This document shows, one piece after another, positions 23,754-32,837 of a stretch of DNA of 40,850 nt. Position numbers and translations under genes: made by a program. Source of the stretch: Rhizonema sp. PD37 (GTDB lineage Bacteria > Cyanobacteriota > Cyanobacteriia > Cyanobacteriales > Nostocaceae). A model generated the notes under the pieces. The model was not told where the DNA came from and searched no databases. It worked only from the letters and a program-made list of their open reading frames with translations. How positions within the stretch are numbered: position 1 is the first letter of the stretch; each line of letters starts with the position of its first letter. The stretch lies in contig JAQYWO010000039.1 in NCBI GenBank assembly GCA_029379215.1, forward strand, positions 1 through 40,850, in the 5' to 3' direction.

Positions 23754-26693
23754 CTAATTCCCTTGCAGGGGTGCATTTAAGACTTTCTTGATGCGATCGC
23801 GTGTTTCTAGTAAGTGCGCCTCGGTGTATTCATCGTCTGAATGCTCTTTTTCGAGCGTGTCACCAAGCTGTTTAATTTTATACCAAGCTAGTGTTTCAGC
23901 ATCTTCTGGGACTTTTTGTTTACGCAACACCATATTAGTTAAAATGTCGAGGTATTGTCGCTGCAAACTACGCCGCAGACTAGAAATCTTAATTGACTTA
24001 CCGTTTGGCTTGATTGCCTCAGTCCAAATATCTGACTGTAAAGTATCAAAAAGCTCTGGCAACGTCAGGGATTCTCCTGAGTGAGTTTTGAGTTCAATGT
24101 CTTCTAAACGCGAGAGGCGATCGCTTGACAGCAAGTCCCGTAACACTAAACTCTGTATAGACAATACTAAGTCGTGAATGGGATAGTCCAAGCGACCAGT
24201 CCGAGGATAACTACCCCAATGTCGCCAACGCGAGGGGGCTAATTTATTCAGCAGATCAGCCGAGAAGTTAAAAGCCCCTTCAGAGAATACATACTTTTGC
24301 AGTACTGTCAATGCCTGTCGTTGTTTTTCTACTGGTATAGGTTGAAATGGTAATCGCCCTTTGGGATCGCCTGCATGAACTCTGTAAAAAGACTGACCGC
24401 CAATGTATTTAGTAGTAAAATATATGTTCTGGAAATAATTATTTAATACTGTACCAAACCGTTCGCTCACATCGCTGTAACTCTCTCCAGTCATAGGGTA
24501 ACGGGTGTCGAGACGAGTCCACATTGCCCGAGAATTATCAAGTTGCCATTGAGAATATTCAAGAACATCGGCGCTGTTATCCCAAGCATCGACTGTTGGA
24601 TCGAGGTCATAGAGATCTTCATCCGTGGAGTAACTGAACTCAGGCTTGTAAGATTGCTGAGCAATTTTCTCCAAAAACGGCTTTTCATCTGTGGTTGTGA
24701 CAGCTTGAGAAGATGTGTAGCCGTACTGAATTGCCCACTCATCATAAGGTCCCACAATAGTCGGAAAATAATCTCCCTGCTTCACACCTTGAGGGGCAAT
24801 ATTTGGGGGAATGTAGTCCATGACTGATGTGACTAGACCCTTTTTATGGGTAATCGCAGTATTGTTTATTTCCTGGGGTGTTAAGAAAGTACTACCACGG
24901 AAGTTATGCCTCAACCCAAGCGTGTGTCCAACTTCATGAGCGATAATTAATCTTAAATATTGATGGATATAATCTTTCATCTGGGCACTATTAGGCGATA
25001 TATTTTGTAAAAGTGACATCGCTAATGAGCCAAAAGCAAATTGGTTAGTCGCGTCCATTCCGTAGCAAAGATCGTATTCTCCAGCTAATTTAGATAAATT
25101 ACTTGGCAATTCTCCTTCAATATTTTGTGCGGAGTTATTGCCTTTAGCTTCTAAACCATTGGCGCAAAGAAGGCGATTTTGCATCAGCTCAGACAAGGTA
25201 GTTTGAGTTTGTGTTTGATTAGGTTGGACAATTCTGCGATAATCACTTTTGAGACTTCGCACTAAGCTGGCATCTACAAGAATACTGGCATTCAAGATTT
25301 CCCCAGTCAAAGGGTTAACTCGGGATGGGCCCATAGCAAAGTACCCATCTACCGTGTTAATCCAACGAATTGTGTTGTAGCGGATATCTGATGGGTCCCA
25401 ATTAGCATTATCAGGTGTTTGACGTACTTGGATTGCATCTTTAAACCCAGCCTTTTCAAAAGCTTTGTTCCACATCAAGACTCCTTCTTTCACAGCATCG
25501 CGATATTCTAAGGGAGTCGCGTTGTCAATCCAAAAGATAATCGGTTTTTTTGGTGGCGAAAGGACAGCTTTGGGGTTTTGTTTTTCTAAATGCCAGCGAT
25601 TAATATAGCGAACAAACGGATCGCGATTGTTATCATTGGATAAGTCTTGATAGGCGGTGATGAAATAGCCGACGCGATCGTCAGCCAAACGCGGTCGGTA
25701 TTTGTTTTCTGGAAGTTGGGAGAGACTGTAGTGAACGCGTAAGGTAAAGCCACGTCTATCTGGAAGAGTCGCAAAATTTGGCAATACTGCTTCATTCTGA
25801 CGACGTTCTCCATTACGGGAAGAAAAATTAAAAACCGACTCTACCTCCATATTCTGAGGAAAGACTTTCGCCGTACCAAAATAAGACTTTTCTGTGGTTC
25901 CGGATAGTCCCAGACTTGAAGATAATCCAGCTAAGTCTGTTAGAAGTAAGTCACCCAAATCTATCAGAATAGTTTTACGTTGTGGGTGAATGCTTTTAAT
26001 CGGGATGGTGTAGAGAACTGAATCGCTAAACGACCGAGCAAGCGATCGCTGTTGTGGATCTCCCTCATCAGTCCGAAAATTCACATTACGAACGACGAAG
26101 TGCATGTTATTATTCACTTGCTGGAAGTAAAACAAAAAATCTTGCAAAGGCATACCGCTATATATTCCAGCTTGACCGATGCCAGATTCTAATGTTGCTG
26201 TCGTCAAATAATTTTTATTAAGTTGTTCCGGTTTAATTTCTAAATAAATTTTGTTACTTTGCTGATTCCGGTATAAGGTAAACAATCCTTGCAGCTTTTG
26301 AGTATTTTTAACGACTTCATCAAATGGTTCTAATTCATCCTTTTTTGATGCTGATGGTTTTGAGTTTACATTGGCTTTTTCATCTTTATTAAACTGATCC
26401 AACTTTTGCCCAAACAGCAAAAATGGCTGCTGTTTAGCTTTCTTAATATCCTTAACGAGCCAAACAAAAGACTGACGCTTTACCTGTTTGTTCCGATCAA
26501 TTATCCACACTTGTTGTTTTGGCAACTGTGCTTGGTGGGGTGAAGCTGAAACGAAAATGCTTTGCTCTTTTGTTTGAATCCCGGCGTTATCTTGCTTCTG
26601 CGTTTCTTGATCCACCACCAGCGACTTAGCACTGGCGGTTGTACCTAAAAATAAACCATGCAGCAAAATCATCAAAAAAATTAATCTCTTCAT
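23754..26693 (-). CDS. Secreted zinc-dependent metalloprotease (DUF5117/DUF4953 type)
   Basis: A 979-residue exported protease. It has a signal peptide (MKRLIFLMILLHGLFLGTTASA, given here only as the first 22-residue region), and a DUF5117-like region (about 130-335). The peptidase region (about 385-750) carries the metzincin-type site AHEVGHTLGLRHNF at about 585-598, with three zinc histidines and the catalytic Glu, and a downstream SVMDY Met-turn. A helical C-terminal region follows. Substrates are unknown; the family occurs in bacteria as large periplasmic or outer proteins. I chose the ATG at 26693, which puts a basic signal start first; a TTG at 26711 would add six residues. The gene stands alone, with gaps of over 100 bases on both sides. 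Confidence 0.9.
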   Translation of the reverse strand: MKRLIFLMILLHGLFLGTTASAKSLVVDQETQKQDNAGIQTKEQSIFVSASPHQAQLPKQQVWIIDRNKQVKRQSFVWLVKDIKKAKQQPFLLFGQKLDQFNKDEKANVNSKPSASKKDELEPFDEVVKNTQKLQGLFTLYRNQQSNKIYLEIKPEQLNKNYLTTATLESGIGQAGIYSGMPLQDFLFYFQQVNNNMHFVVRNVNFRTDEGDPQQRSLARSFSDSVLYTIPIKSIHPQRKTILIDLGDLLLTDLAGLSSSLGLSGTTEKSYFGTAKVFPQNMEVESVFNFSSRNGERRQNEAVLPNFATLPDRRGFTLRVHYSLSQLPENKYRPRLADDRVGYFITAYQDLSNDNNRDPFVRYINRWHLEKQNPKAVLSPPKKPIIFWIDNATPLEYRDAVKEGVLMWNKAFEKAGFKDAIQVRQTPDNANWDPSDIRYNTIRWINTVDGYFAMGPSRVNPLTGEILNASILVDASLVRSLKSDYRRIVQPNQTQTQTTLSELMQNRLLCANGLEAKGNNSAQNIEGELPSNLSKLAGEYDLCYGMDATNQFAFGSLAMSLLQNISPNSAQMKDYIHQYLRLIIAHEVGHTLGLRHNFRGSTFLTPQEINNTAITHKKGLVTSVMDYIPPNIAPQGVKQGDYFPTIVGPYDEWAIQYGYTSSQAVTTTDEKPFLEKIAQQSYKPEFSYSTDEDLYDLDPTVDAWDNSADVLEYSQWQLDNSRAMWTRLDTRYPMTGESYSDVSERFGTVLNNYFQNIYFTTKYIGGQSFYRVHAGDPKGRLPFQPIPVEKQRQALTVLQKYVFSEGAFNFSADLLNKLAPSRWRHWGSYPRTGRLDYPIHDLVLSIQSLVLRDLLSSDRLSRLEDIELKTHSGESLTLPELFDTLQSDIWTEAIKPNGKSIKISSLRRSLQRQYLDILTNMVLRKQKVPEDAETLAWYKIKQLGDTLEKEHSDDEYTEAHLLETRDRIKKVLNAPLQGN

Positions 26694-27298
26694 CCAATCT
26701 TTACCTGACAAAGATTTCTACTGGTTATGTACAAGCAATTAGTTATCGGCATTTAACACTTAGCCATTAAAGAGAGTTGTGGAAACATTCAACCAACGTG
26801 AGTCTGAGCTTGACAATTCATACAGGCGTTATAGCTCAAGACAGGCTGAATGCTTTCGGTTATATAAAGCTGCTACTTTACAGCACACTAGGGTAAGTCG
26901 AGGAGACTGGGGATGTGAATTGTATCAGAAATTTTCCAACTTCTCAATTCTTCTCACTACTCTTGTTCAGCCTCGTTGTATTTTTTTACTATAGTCTTTC
27001 TTCAAACAATTGCATCTGTAGCGAACTATACGTATTATTTTTACATTGGACAGCAGGAAAGATGCTGATAAGGGGTAGGATAACAATTTAGTTGGAATTG
27101 GCTAGGTTGATTAAAAAGTCCAAAACTTTTTGGATAGACATTTTCTTTTAATAAAGCAAAAGGAGGATTTACGTTGTACTAGTAGTATGTAATAAATTTT
27201 ACTAATTTTTTTGGAGTTTGACCACTCATAGGGCAAGCAAACATCTTCAACTAAAGCTCTAGTTCATCAGTAGGTGTATAGTAACAAGGGACACAAAG
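26694..27298. other. Divergent intergenic region between the metalloprotease and pentapeptide genes
   Basis: About 600 bases without a credible gene; a rightward open frame with GTG start at 26779-26994 has no ribosome site or motif. The region must contain promoters for both divergent genes. I see no terminal repeats or palindromes that I can defend. Confidence 0.5.
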
Positions 27299-29011
27299 AT
27301 GTCACTCTTCTCTCAAGTTTGGAAGCTTTTAAGAACTTGTGTCCGAGTCTCGTGGGTAGAAGAGATACCCAAGGAAACTTCTCTTACAAACGAAGCAGTT
27401 TTGCCTTTACAAAAAACAGAGCAAGACAAAATCTTTGAGTCGCCGCAAAATAATTCACAAGAATTATTACTTGAGGAACGATTGCAAGAAAACTTGGCAG
27501 CATGGACAAAACCGAGCAGTGGTTTCACTTTTAATATAAGCGATCGCCAGTTAAATCAAGATATTTACGATTTACTGGGCAATGGGGTACTGAAACCCGA
27601 AATTACCGACAAAGTGATCAATAGTGCGATCGCGCGATCGCACTTTCAGCCGGTGGAACTTTTCCAGCGATTGGAAAAATTTTATGAGCATTGGTGTCAG
27701 GGGAAATTTATTGATGCTGCACCACCTGATAACCTACCTCTAAAAAAAATGCTCAAGTTATCAGAACAAAATCTTGCAGTCGGATTGCGGCAGGTTGACA
27801 TAACGACGGGACTGAATGTGATGATTTTGCTTTTAGAGTTACACCGTTATGCTCAACAGCAAGATAACCTCAAGCATCAAATCATCTTTTATCCCTCGGG
27901 GCAAAGAAATCCAGACAACTTTTTTACGTCTCAACTTCTCCGTATTATTAACTACAGCGACGCTATCGAAATTGGCAATTTTAGTAGTGTAACTGGGCAA
28001 TTTCTTAGGGGCGGAAACTTTAGCGGTGCTTACCTTGGTGATGCCAATTTAACTGGTGTCAACTTCAGTAAAGCTAACCTGAAATCTTCTTATTTCGGTA
28101 ATGCTAACTTGACTGGGGTTAACTTCAGTGATGCCAACCTCAGTAGTGCTGACTTTGGTGATGCCAACCTGACTGGTGCTAACCTCAGTCATGCTGATCT
28201 TAGACGTATTAATCTTAGCAGTAGTAATCTCAGTGGTGCTAACTTAAGCAATGCTAACCTCAGCAATGCCAACCTAACTTCAGCCGACCTCAGCAACACT
28301 GACTTGAGCAATGCTAATCTTAAGGGTGCTAACTTAACAAGTGCTAATCTTCGGGATGCTAAGCTTGGTCATGCTAACCTTTGTGACACTATTCTCTTCG
28401 GTGCCAACCTCAGCGATGCCATCCTTATAGGCGTAGATATTAGCCATGCCGATCTCTGCCGTGCCGATCTCAGTGGTGCCGATCTCAGGCAAGCTGTTTT
28501 AAAAGGTACTAACCTCAGCGACTCGATTCTTTTCAGCACCAATCTCCAGAACGCCATTCTCGTCGCTGCCGATCTCAGCTATGCCAAACTCAACGGCGCA
28601 AATCTGCAAAGCGCTAATCTCACTGGAGCAATTCTTCTTGGTGCGGAACTCAGTGGTGTAGACTTGAATGGGGTGACTCTTAACGAAGCCGATCTGAGTG
28701 GGGGCGTTTTGAATGAAGCCGATCTTACTGGTGCCGATCTTAGCAATGCTATCCTGTTTGGCACTGACCTAAGCTATGCCAACCTTAAGAGTGCTAATCT
28801 TAGTGGCAGTAACCTCAGAGGTGCTATTTTTAGTGGTGCTGACCTTAGATTCACTAACCTTAGTTTTGCTATTCTCAGCAATACTGACCTCAGCGATGCT
28901 AACCTCGAAAAAATGACTTGGAATGAAAATCTAGAGTGGGAAGGGGCACGCGGTTTAGAAACAGCTGTAAATGTGCCAAAAGCTTTAAAGCAACAGTTGG
29001 GACTTTCTTAA
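27299..29011 (+). CDS. Pentapeptide-repeat protein with an N-terminal helical domain
   Basis: A 570-residue protein. Residues 1-230 are a mostly helical, charged region without a recognised domain. From about 236 to 545 there are roughly sixty A(N/D)LxX pentapeptides (for example ANLTG, ADLSN, TNLSD), which fold as a right-handed quadrilateral beta-helix. The tail (WEGARGLETAVNVPKALKQQLG) caps it. Function is unknown; such proteins are abundant in cyanobacteria and may act as scaffolds. There is no signal peptide. DNA in the repeat region is strongly periodic, which makes spurious long open frames on the other strand. A 22-base perfect palindrome made of two overlapping HIP1 sites lies inside the N-terminal part at 27623-27644. 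Confidence 0.9.
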   Translation: MSLFSQVWKLLRTCVRVSWVEEIPKETSLTNEAVLPLQKTEQDKIFESPQNNSQELLLEERLQENLAAWTKPSSGFTFNISDRQLNQDIYDLLGNGVLKPEITDKVINSAIARSHFQPVELFQRLEKFYEHWCQGKFIDAAPPDNLPLKKMLKLSEQNLAVGLRQVDITTGLNVMILLLELHRYAQQQDNLKHQIIFYPSGQRNPDNFFTSQLLRIINYSDAIEIGNFSSVTGQFLRGGNFSGAYLGDANLTGVNFSKANLKSSYFGNANLTGVNFSDANLSSADFGDANLTGANLSHADLRRINLSSSNLSGANLSNANLSNANLTSADLSNTDLSNANLKGANLTSANLRDAKLGHANLCDTILFGANLSDAILIGVDISHADLCRADLSGADLRQAVLKGTNLSDSILFSTNLQNAILVAADLSYAKLNGANLQSANLTGAILLGAELSGVDLNGVTLNEADLSGGVLNEADLTGADLSNAILFGTDLSYANLKSANLSGSNLRGAIFSGADLRFTNLSFAILSNTDLSDANLEKMTWNENLEWEGARGLETAVNVPKALKQQLGLS

Positions 29012-29486
29012 CAGGGAGAGACGGAGAATTGAGAATTAAAAACTAAAAAAATAATTTTGTAGGAATTCAGCATCTAGGAGCGGAGCCCTTGACGCTCAGC
29101 CTCCGGTCAAAATTCAGAATTTATCAGGAATATATCATTATTGGTATATTCCTTTCATCAAATGTTCGCCTGATTATTGTAGGGGCAGGTTTTACCAGAT
29201 AACTTACAAAGCAATAAAATCAATCAATAAAACCTGCCCCTACTCCTGGATTAATGTTCGCCTGATTCTTGTAAGGGCAGGTTTTACCAGATAACTTACA
29301 AAGCAATAAAATCAATCAATAAAACCTGCCCCTACTCCTGGATTAATGTTCGCCTGATTCTTGTAGGGGCAGGTTTTACCAGATAACTTACAAAGCAATA
29401 AAATCAATCGATAAAACCTGCCCCTACTCCTGGATTCAGGCGGATGTATCATTACATAATTTTTAATTTTTAACTGGAGCGTAGTT
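29012..29486. other. Repeat-filled gap between the pentapeptide and marC genes
   Basis: No gene. It is dominated by the three 92-base tandem units at 29161-29436; the remainder is AT-rich. The genes on both sides end here, facing each other. Confidence 0.6.
29161..29436. repeat. Three tandem 92-base units, each with an inverted repeat
   Basis: Units start at 29161, 29253 and 29345 and are nearly identical. Each contains the arms GTAGGGGCAGGTTTTA and TAAAACCTGCCCCTAC about 33 bases apart (29179-29243 in the first unit). Members of the same arm family occur singly at 32631-32692, 33679-33745 and 34881-34948. Confidence 0.85.
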
Positions 29487-30083
29487 CTAACTGAGAAATA
29501 ACTCCTTAATCCCCGCACTGCCAATCTCTACCGCCAGCGCTGCTAACAAAAAACCCAAAAGCTGAGTAATAATGACTTCACCTTCTGCACCAAGCCACTT
29601 GTCAAGACGGTTTGCCAGACGCATAATTACCCAACTGACAAACATCGCCGATAAAATTCCCACTACTACACTAAGATTAGGATTGGCAGGTTCTGATATT
29701 AACAGCATCACGCTCGTTAGTGTACCAGGTCCTGCTAGTAGCGGTAAAGCCAATGGAGTAATTGCCACATCGCGCTCGTTGTTAATCAAAGGAGTATCCG
29801 CCCCTCCTTGGAGCATTTGTAAGGCAATTAATAACAGTAGCAATCCCCCAGCGACTCGTAAAGACCCTAAACTGATGTCTAAGTAATTTAAGATCAATTG
29901 ACCAGCAAAAGCAAACACCATCAGTACTGCTATTGCTACTAATATTGCTTTATTTATAACTTTGTTTCTTTCGGCAGGTTCCATGCCTTTAGTCAGAATT
30001 AAAATTATCGGGATATTACCTATTGCATCGGCAAGAACAAACACTGCAACAAAAGTTTTAACGAAAACAGACAGATTCACCAT
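29487..30083 (-). CDS. MarC family integral membrane protein
   Basis: A 198-residue polytopic membrane protein of the MarC/NAAT family. Hydrophobic segments lie at about 6-30, 44-66, 72-92, 110-128, 138-158 and 172-195. Family features seen are FVLADAIGNIPIIL (about 15-28), and PLALPLLAGPGTLTSVMLL (about 109-127). The transport function of MarC proteins is not settled, and the older multidrug-resistance link is doubtful. The ATG is at 30083. Its 3' end abuts the 92-base tandem repeats. Confidence 0.92.
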   Translation of the reverse strand: MVNLSVFVKTFVAVFVLADAIGNIPIILILTKGMEPAERNKVINKAILVAIAVLMVFAFAGQLILNYLDISLGSLRVAGGLLLLLIALQMLQGGADTPLINNERDVAITPLALPLLAGPGTLTSVMLLISEPANPNLSVVVGILSAMFVSWVIMRLANRLDKWLGAEGEVIITQLLGFLLAALAVEIGSAGIKELFLS

Positions 30084-30431
30084 AAATATTATTTATCAAG
30101 GTTTTCTAACAACTATGTCGTAAGTTACTCCACTTTCCTACATCCTGTAGCAAGATGATCTGAGGAGTTGAGGAAGAAAAACAGAAAAGTCACAAAGAAG
30201 ATAAGAGTTACGCACTGTACAAATAGACCATAATTTGCATTACGGGATTCGGTCGTTCAAGGCGCTTCGCATAATCCTGATTTGTTCGTTGTCTTTTCTG
30301 CTTTGAGTGCTAAAAAACCTAAATTGCGTACAGTATATCCGTATGATGCCTAATTCCTAGAAAATATAACTTGAGCTAGGTTTTAGCTTAAATGAATAAC
30401 CCCAAACAACTCACTGTTCGTTTTTGTATCT
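30084..30431. other. Divergent intergenic region marC / nitrilase
   Basis: About 350 bases with no gene. The words GTTACGCACTGTAC (near 30208) and TTGCGTACAGTA (near 30324) hint at a degraded inverted repeat, but the match is too poor to call an element. Promoters of both divergent genes should lie here. Confidence 0.45.
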
Positions 30432-31244
30432 ATGAAGTCTTATCTAGCCGCAGCTGTTCAAATGACTAGTGTGCCTGATCTACAAAAAAATTTGGCACAA
30501 GCAGAGGATTTAATTGATTTCGCCGTGCATCAAGGTGCGACATTGGTAGGGTTGCCTGAAAATTTCTCCTTTATGGGAGACGAAAATGCGAAACGCGCTC
30601 AAGCTGATGCGATCGCCACTGAATCTGAAAAATTTCTCAAAACAATGGCTCAGCGTTTTCAAATTACCATTTTAGGTGGAGGCTTTCCAGTACCGACAAA
30701 CAGTACAGGCAAAGTCTACAATACTGCATTACTTATTAACCCTAACGGTGAAGAACTCACTCGCTACCACAAAGTACATTTATTTGATGTTAACGTCCCT
30801 GATGGCAACACCTATCAAGAATCTAGTACTGTGATGGCCGGTACCCAACTACCCTCTGTCTATCTGTCACCAGAACTTGGTAATCTCGGGCTTTCTGTCT
30901 GCTATGATGTGCGATTTCCCGAACTGTACCGATATTTATCACAAAAGGAAGCAGATGTCGTGTTTGTGCCGGCGGCATTTACTGCCTATACTGGTAAAGA
31001 TCACTGGCAAGTATTGCTACAGGCGCGTGCGATTGAGAACACCTACTATATCATCGCGCCTGCACAAACCGGACTTAATTATGCCCGTCGCCAAACTCAC
31101 GGACATGCAATGATTATCGATCCGTGGGGAATGGTTTTAGCAGATGCGGGTGAACAGCCAGGAGTGGCGATCGCGGAAATAAACCCCGTGAGGCTAGAAC
31201 AAGTTCGCCGTCAAATGCCTAGTCTGCAACACCGTGTCTTTTAG
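30432..31244 (+). CDS. Carbon-nitrogen hydrolase (Nit1/Nit2-type amidase)
   Basis: A 270-residue cytoplasmic nitrilase-superfamily enzyme with the Glu-Lys-Cys triad: E43 in GLPENFSFMG, K114 in YHKVHLFDVNVPDG, and C157 in LSVCYDVRFPELYR. The FDVNVPDG loop and the RFPELYR sequence place it in the Nit1/Nit2 branch, whose members hydrolyse deaminated glutathione or omega-amidase substrates. The exact substrate cannot be set from sequence. The ATG at 30432 starts the conserved first strand (AAAVQMTS) directly. It converges with the aldolase gene across a 145-base gap with two hairpins. Confidence 0.92.
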   Translation: MKSYLAAAVQMTSVPDLQKNLAQAEDLIDFAVHQGATLVGLPENFSFMGDENAKRAQADAIATESEKFLKTMAQRFQITILGGGFPVPTNSTGKVYNTALLINPNGEELTRYHKVHLFDVNVPDGNTYQESSTVMAGTQLPSVYLSPELGNLGLSVCYDVRFPELYRYLSQKEADVVFVPAAFTAYTGKDHWQVLLQARAIENTYYIIAPAQTGLNYARRQTHGHAMIIDPWGMVLADAGEQPGVAIAEINPVRLEQVRRQMPSLQHRVF

Positions 31245-31278
31245 CAATGACTAAGAACTACTAGCTTTTTTAGCACAT

Positions 31279-31315
31279 AAAATAAAAAACCGGGGAACCT
31301 AAGTTATACCCGGTT
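31279..31315 (-). terminator. Rho-independent terminator of the aldolase gene
   Basis: Read on the minus strand: arms AACCGGG (31315-31309) and CCCGGTT (31294-31288) with a 14-base loop, followed by a U-rich run (31287-31279). It lies about 75 bases after the aldolase stop. A second hairpin, TAGGGACAC/GTGTCCCTA (31348-31374), lies between the stop and this terminator. Confidence 0.7.
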
Positions 31316-31389
31316 AAGTCATGCAAGTAAGAGAATCCTCAGTTATGTAGGGACACACTACTACAGTGTCCCTATTTACTTACACAAGA

Positions 31390-32469
31390 TTAAACAACGG
31401 CAGCTTTCTTGGTGACAGCGTTCAATTCACCTTTAGCATACTTAGCTGCAAAATCGTCTAGAGAAATCTGTTTGATCTTGCTGGCATTGCCGGCACTACC
31501 AAATTGCTGATAGCGATCGCTACAAACCTTCTGCATGTACTTAATCGAAGGCTTCAAAAAGTGACGAGGGTCAAATTCTTTCGGATCTGACGCCAAAGCT
31601 TCGCGGACTGCTGCTGTAATTGCCAAGCGGTTATCTGTGTCAATGTTCACTTTACGAACACCACTCTTGATACCTTTTTGAATTTCTTCTACAGGTACAC
31701 CATAAGTTTCGGGAATTTGACCGCCGTATTGGTTAATTAAAGCGAGCAAATCTTCAGGTACGGAGGAGGAACCGTGCATCACTAAGTGGGTATTGGGCAA
31801 ACGACGGTGAATTTCTTCGATTCGGCTGATCGCTAAAATTTCCCCAGTTGGCTTGCGGGTAAATTTATAAGCACCGTGGCTGGTTCCAATGGCTACTGCT
31901 AAAGCATCCACCTGAGTTTGCTCAACAAAAGCAACTGCTTCGTCTGGATCTGTCAGTAGTTGGTCGTGTGAAAGAACACCTTCTGCACCGTGACCATCTT
32001 CTTTGTCACCCATACCTGTTTCCAGAGAACCCAAGCAACCAAGTTCACCTTCAACGCTAGCACCCACAGAGTGAGCTACTTTCACCACTTCACTTGTAAC
32101 GTTAACATTGTACTCGAAGCTTGCTGGGGTTTTAGCATCTGCTTCCAAAGAACCGTCCATCATTACACTGGTGAAGCCATTACGAATCGCGGAGTAGCAA
32201 GTTGCCGGACTGTTACCATGATCTTGATGCATGGTAATAGGAATATGAGGGTATGTTTCTACTGCTGCCAAAATCAGGTGGCGGAGGAAGTTCTCACCTG
32301 CGTACTTACGAGCGCCACGAGAAGCTTGCAAAATTACGGGGCTATCTGTCTCTAGAGCAGCTTGCATGATAGCTTGGATCTGCTCCATGTTGTTCACGTT
32401 ATAAGCTGGGATGCCATATCCGTTTTCAGCCGCGTGATCTAGCATCAGCCGCATTGGTACGAGCGCCAT
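31390..32469 (-). CDS. fbaA: Fructose-bisphosphate aldolase, class II (Calvin-cycle type)
   Basis: A 359-residue zinc aldolase that joins glyceraldehyde-3-phosphate and dihydroxyacetone phosphate, and erythrose-4-phosphate with dihydroxyacetone phosphate in the Calvin cycle; it also works in glycolysis. Seen: the active-site segment [12 protein letters not shown] with H81, catalytic D83 and H84; the VEGELGCLG acidic segment (E140, E142); and the GSSSVPEDL and [11 protein letters not shown] phosphate-binding regions. The long form with the [27 protein letters not shown] insertion is the class IIB Calvin subtype (cyanobacterial cbbA/fbaA). The start is supported by AGGAG (32483-32479) 9 bases before the ATG. 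A terminator follows. It is expected to be highly expressed. Confidence 0.96.
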   Translation of the reverse strand: MALVPMRLMLDHAAENGYGIPAYNVNNMEQIQAIMQAALETDSPVILQASRGARKYAGENFLRHLILAAVETYPHIPITMHQDHGNSPATCYSAIRNGFTSVMMDGSLEADAKTPASFEYNVNVTSEVVKVAHSVGASVEGELGCLGSLETGMGDKEDGHGAEGVLSHDQLLTDPDEAVAFVEQTQVDALAVAIGTSHGAYKFTRKPTGEILAISRIEEIHRRLPNTHLVMHGSSSVPEDLLALINQYGGQIPETYGVPVEEIQKGIKSGVRKVNIDTDNRLAITAAVREALASDPKEFDPRHFLKPSIKYMQKVCSDRYQQFGSAGNASKIKQISLDDFAAKYAKGELNAVTKKAAVV

Positions 32470-32519
32470 ATTATAGTTCTCCTAATGGTGGATATCAGAT
32501 CTACTTGAGATAAGCGTTA

Positions 32520-32549
32520 TATTTACGCTAATCTTAATACTTTTTTCAA
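32520..32549 (-). promoter_or_regulatory. Possible sigma-70-type promoter of the aldolase gene
   Basis: On the minus strand TTGAAA (32549-32544) is followed after 18 bases by TAAATA (32525-32520), about 50 bases upstream of the start codon. The match is modest and the spacing acceptable. AT-rich DNA gives such matches by chance, so this is tentative. Confidence 0.3.
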
Positions 32550-32630
32550 CTTATAGGAAATTATAACTATTGATGAGTGCTGTTGTCTAAAAACTTTATG
32601 ACGGAGGATTGGCGATTGAACCAGAAGTAT

Positions 32631-32692
32631 GGGCGGGTTTGATTCAGAAAACTCGTGAGTCAACACAATTGCCTTGTTAAACCCGCCCCTAC
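32631..32692. repeat. Inverted-repeat element (GGGCGGGTTT family), single copy
   Basis: Arms GGGCGGGTTT (32631-32640) and AAACCCGCCC (32679-32688), then CTAC, separated by 38 bases. It lies just downstream of the 3' end of the tRNA-Lys gene, between it and the aldolase gene. Confidence 0.65.
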
Positions 32693-32703
32693 AACTCAAT
32701 TTA

Positions 32704-32775
32704 TGGGTCGCCCGGGATTCGAACCCGGAACTAATCGGTTAAAAGCCGAGTACTCTACCGTTGAGTTAGCGACCC
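32704..32775 (-). tRNA. tRNA-Lys (anticodon TTT)
   Basis: A 72-base tRNA on the minus strand. The acceptor arms GGGTCGC and GCGACCC pair fully, with discriminator A. The T arm CCGGG-TTCGAAT-CCCGG is canonical, and the anticodon loop reads CTTTTAA with stem TCGG/CCGA, giving anticodon TTT. The D arm contains AACTCAACGGTAGAGT. The CCA end is not encoded; TAA follows the discriminator. Confidence 0.96.
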
Positions 32776-32837
32776 ATGCGTTGTTTTTAGCAACTCCTCC
32801 ATTATAGCACAGACATCTTGAGTTTTGTAAAGGGGGT

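Noticed and set aside
28369..28764. Leftward open frames of Arg/Leu/Ser-rich composition
   Set aside because: They are antisense shadows caused by the five-codon periodicity of the pentapeptide repeats.
29161..29436. Three regularly spaced repeats that could suggest a CRISPR array
   Set aside because: The whole 92-base unit is repeated with no unique spacers, and there are no cas genes; it is a tandem duplication of a hairpin element.
30205..30345. Possible MITE with GTACGCA-like ends between marC and the nitrilase gene
   Set aside because: The ends share only a short word in inconsistent register; not enough to define terminal repeats.
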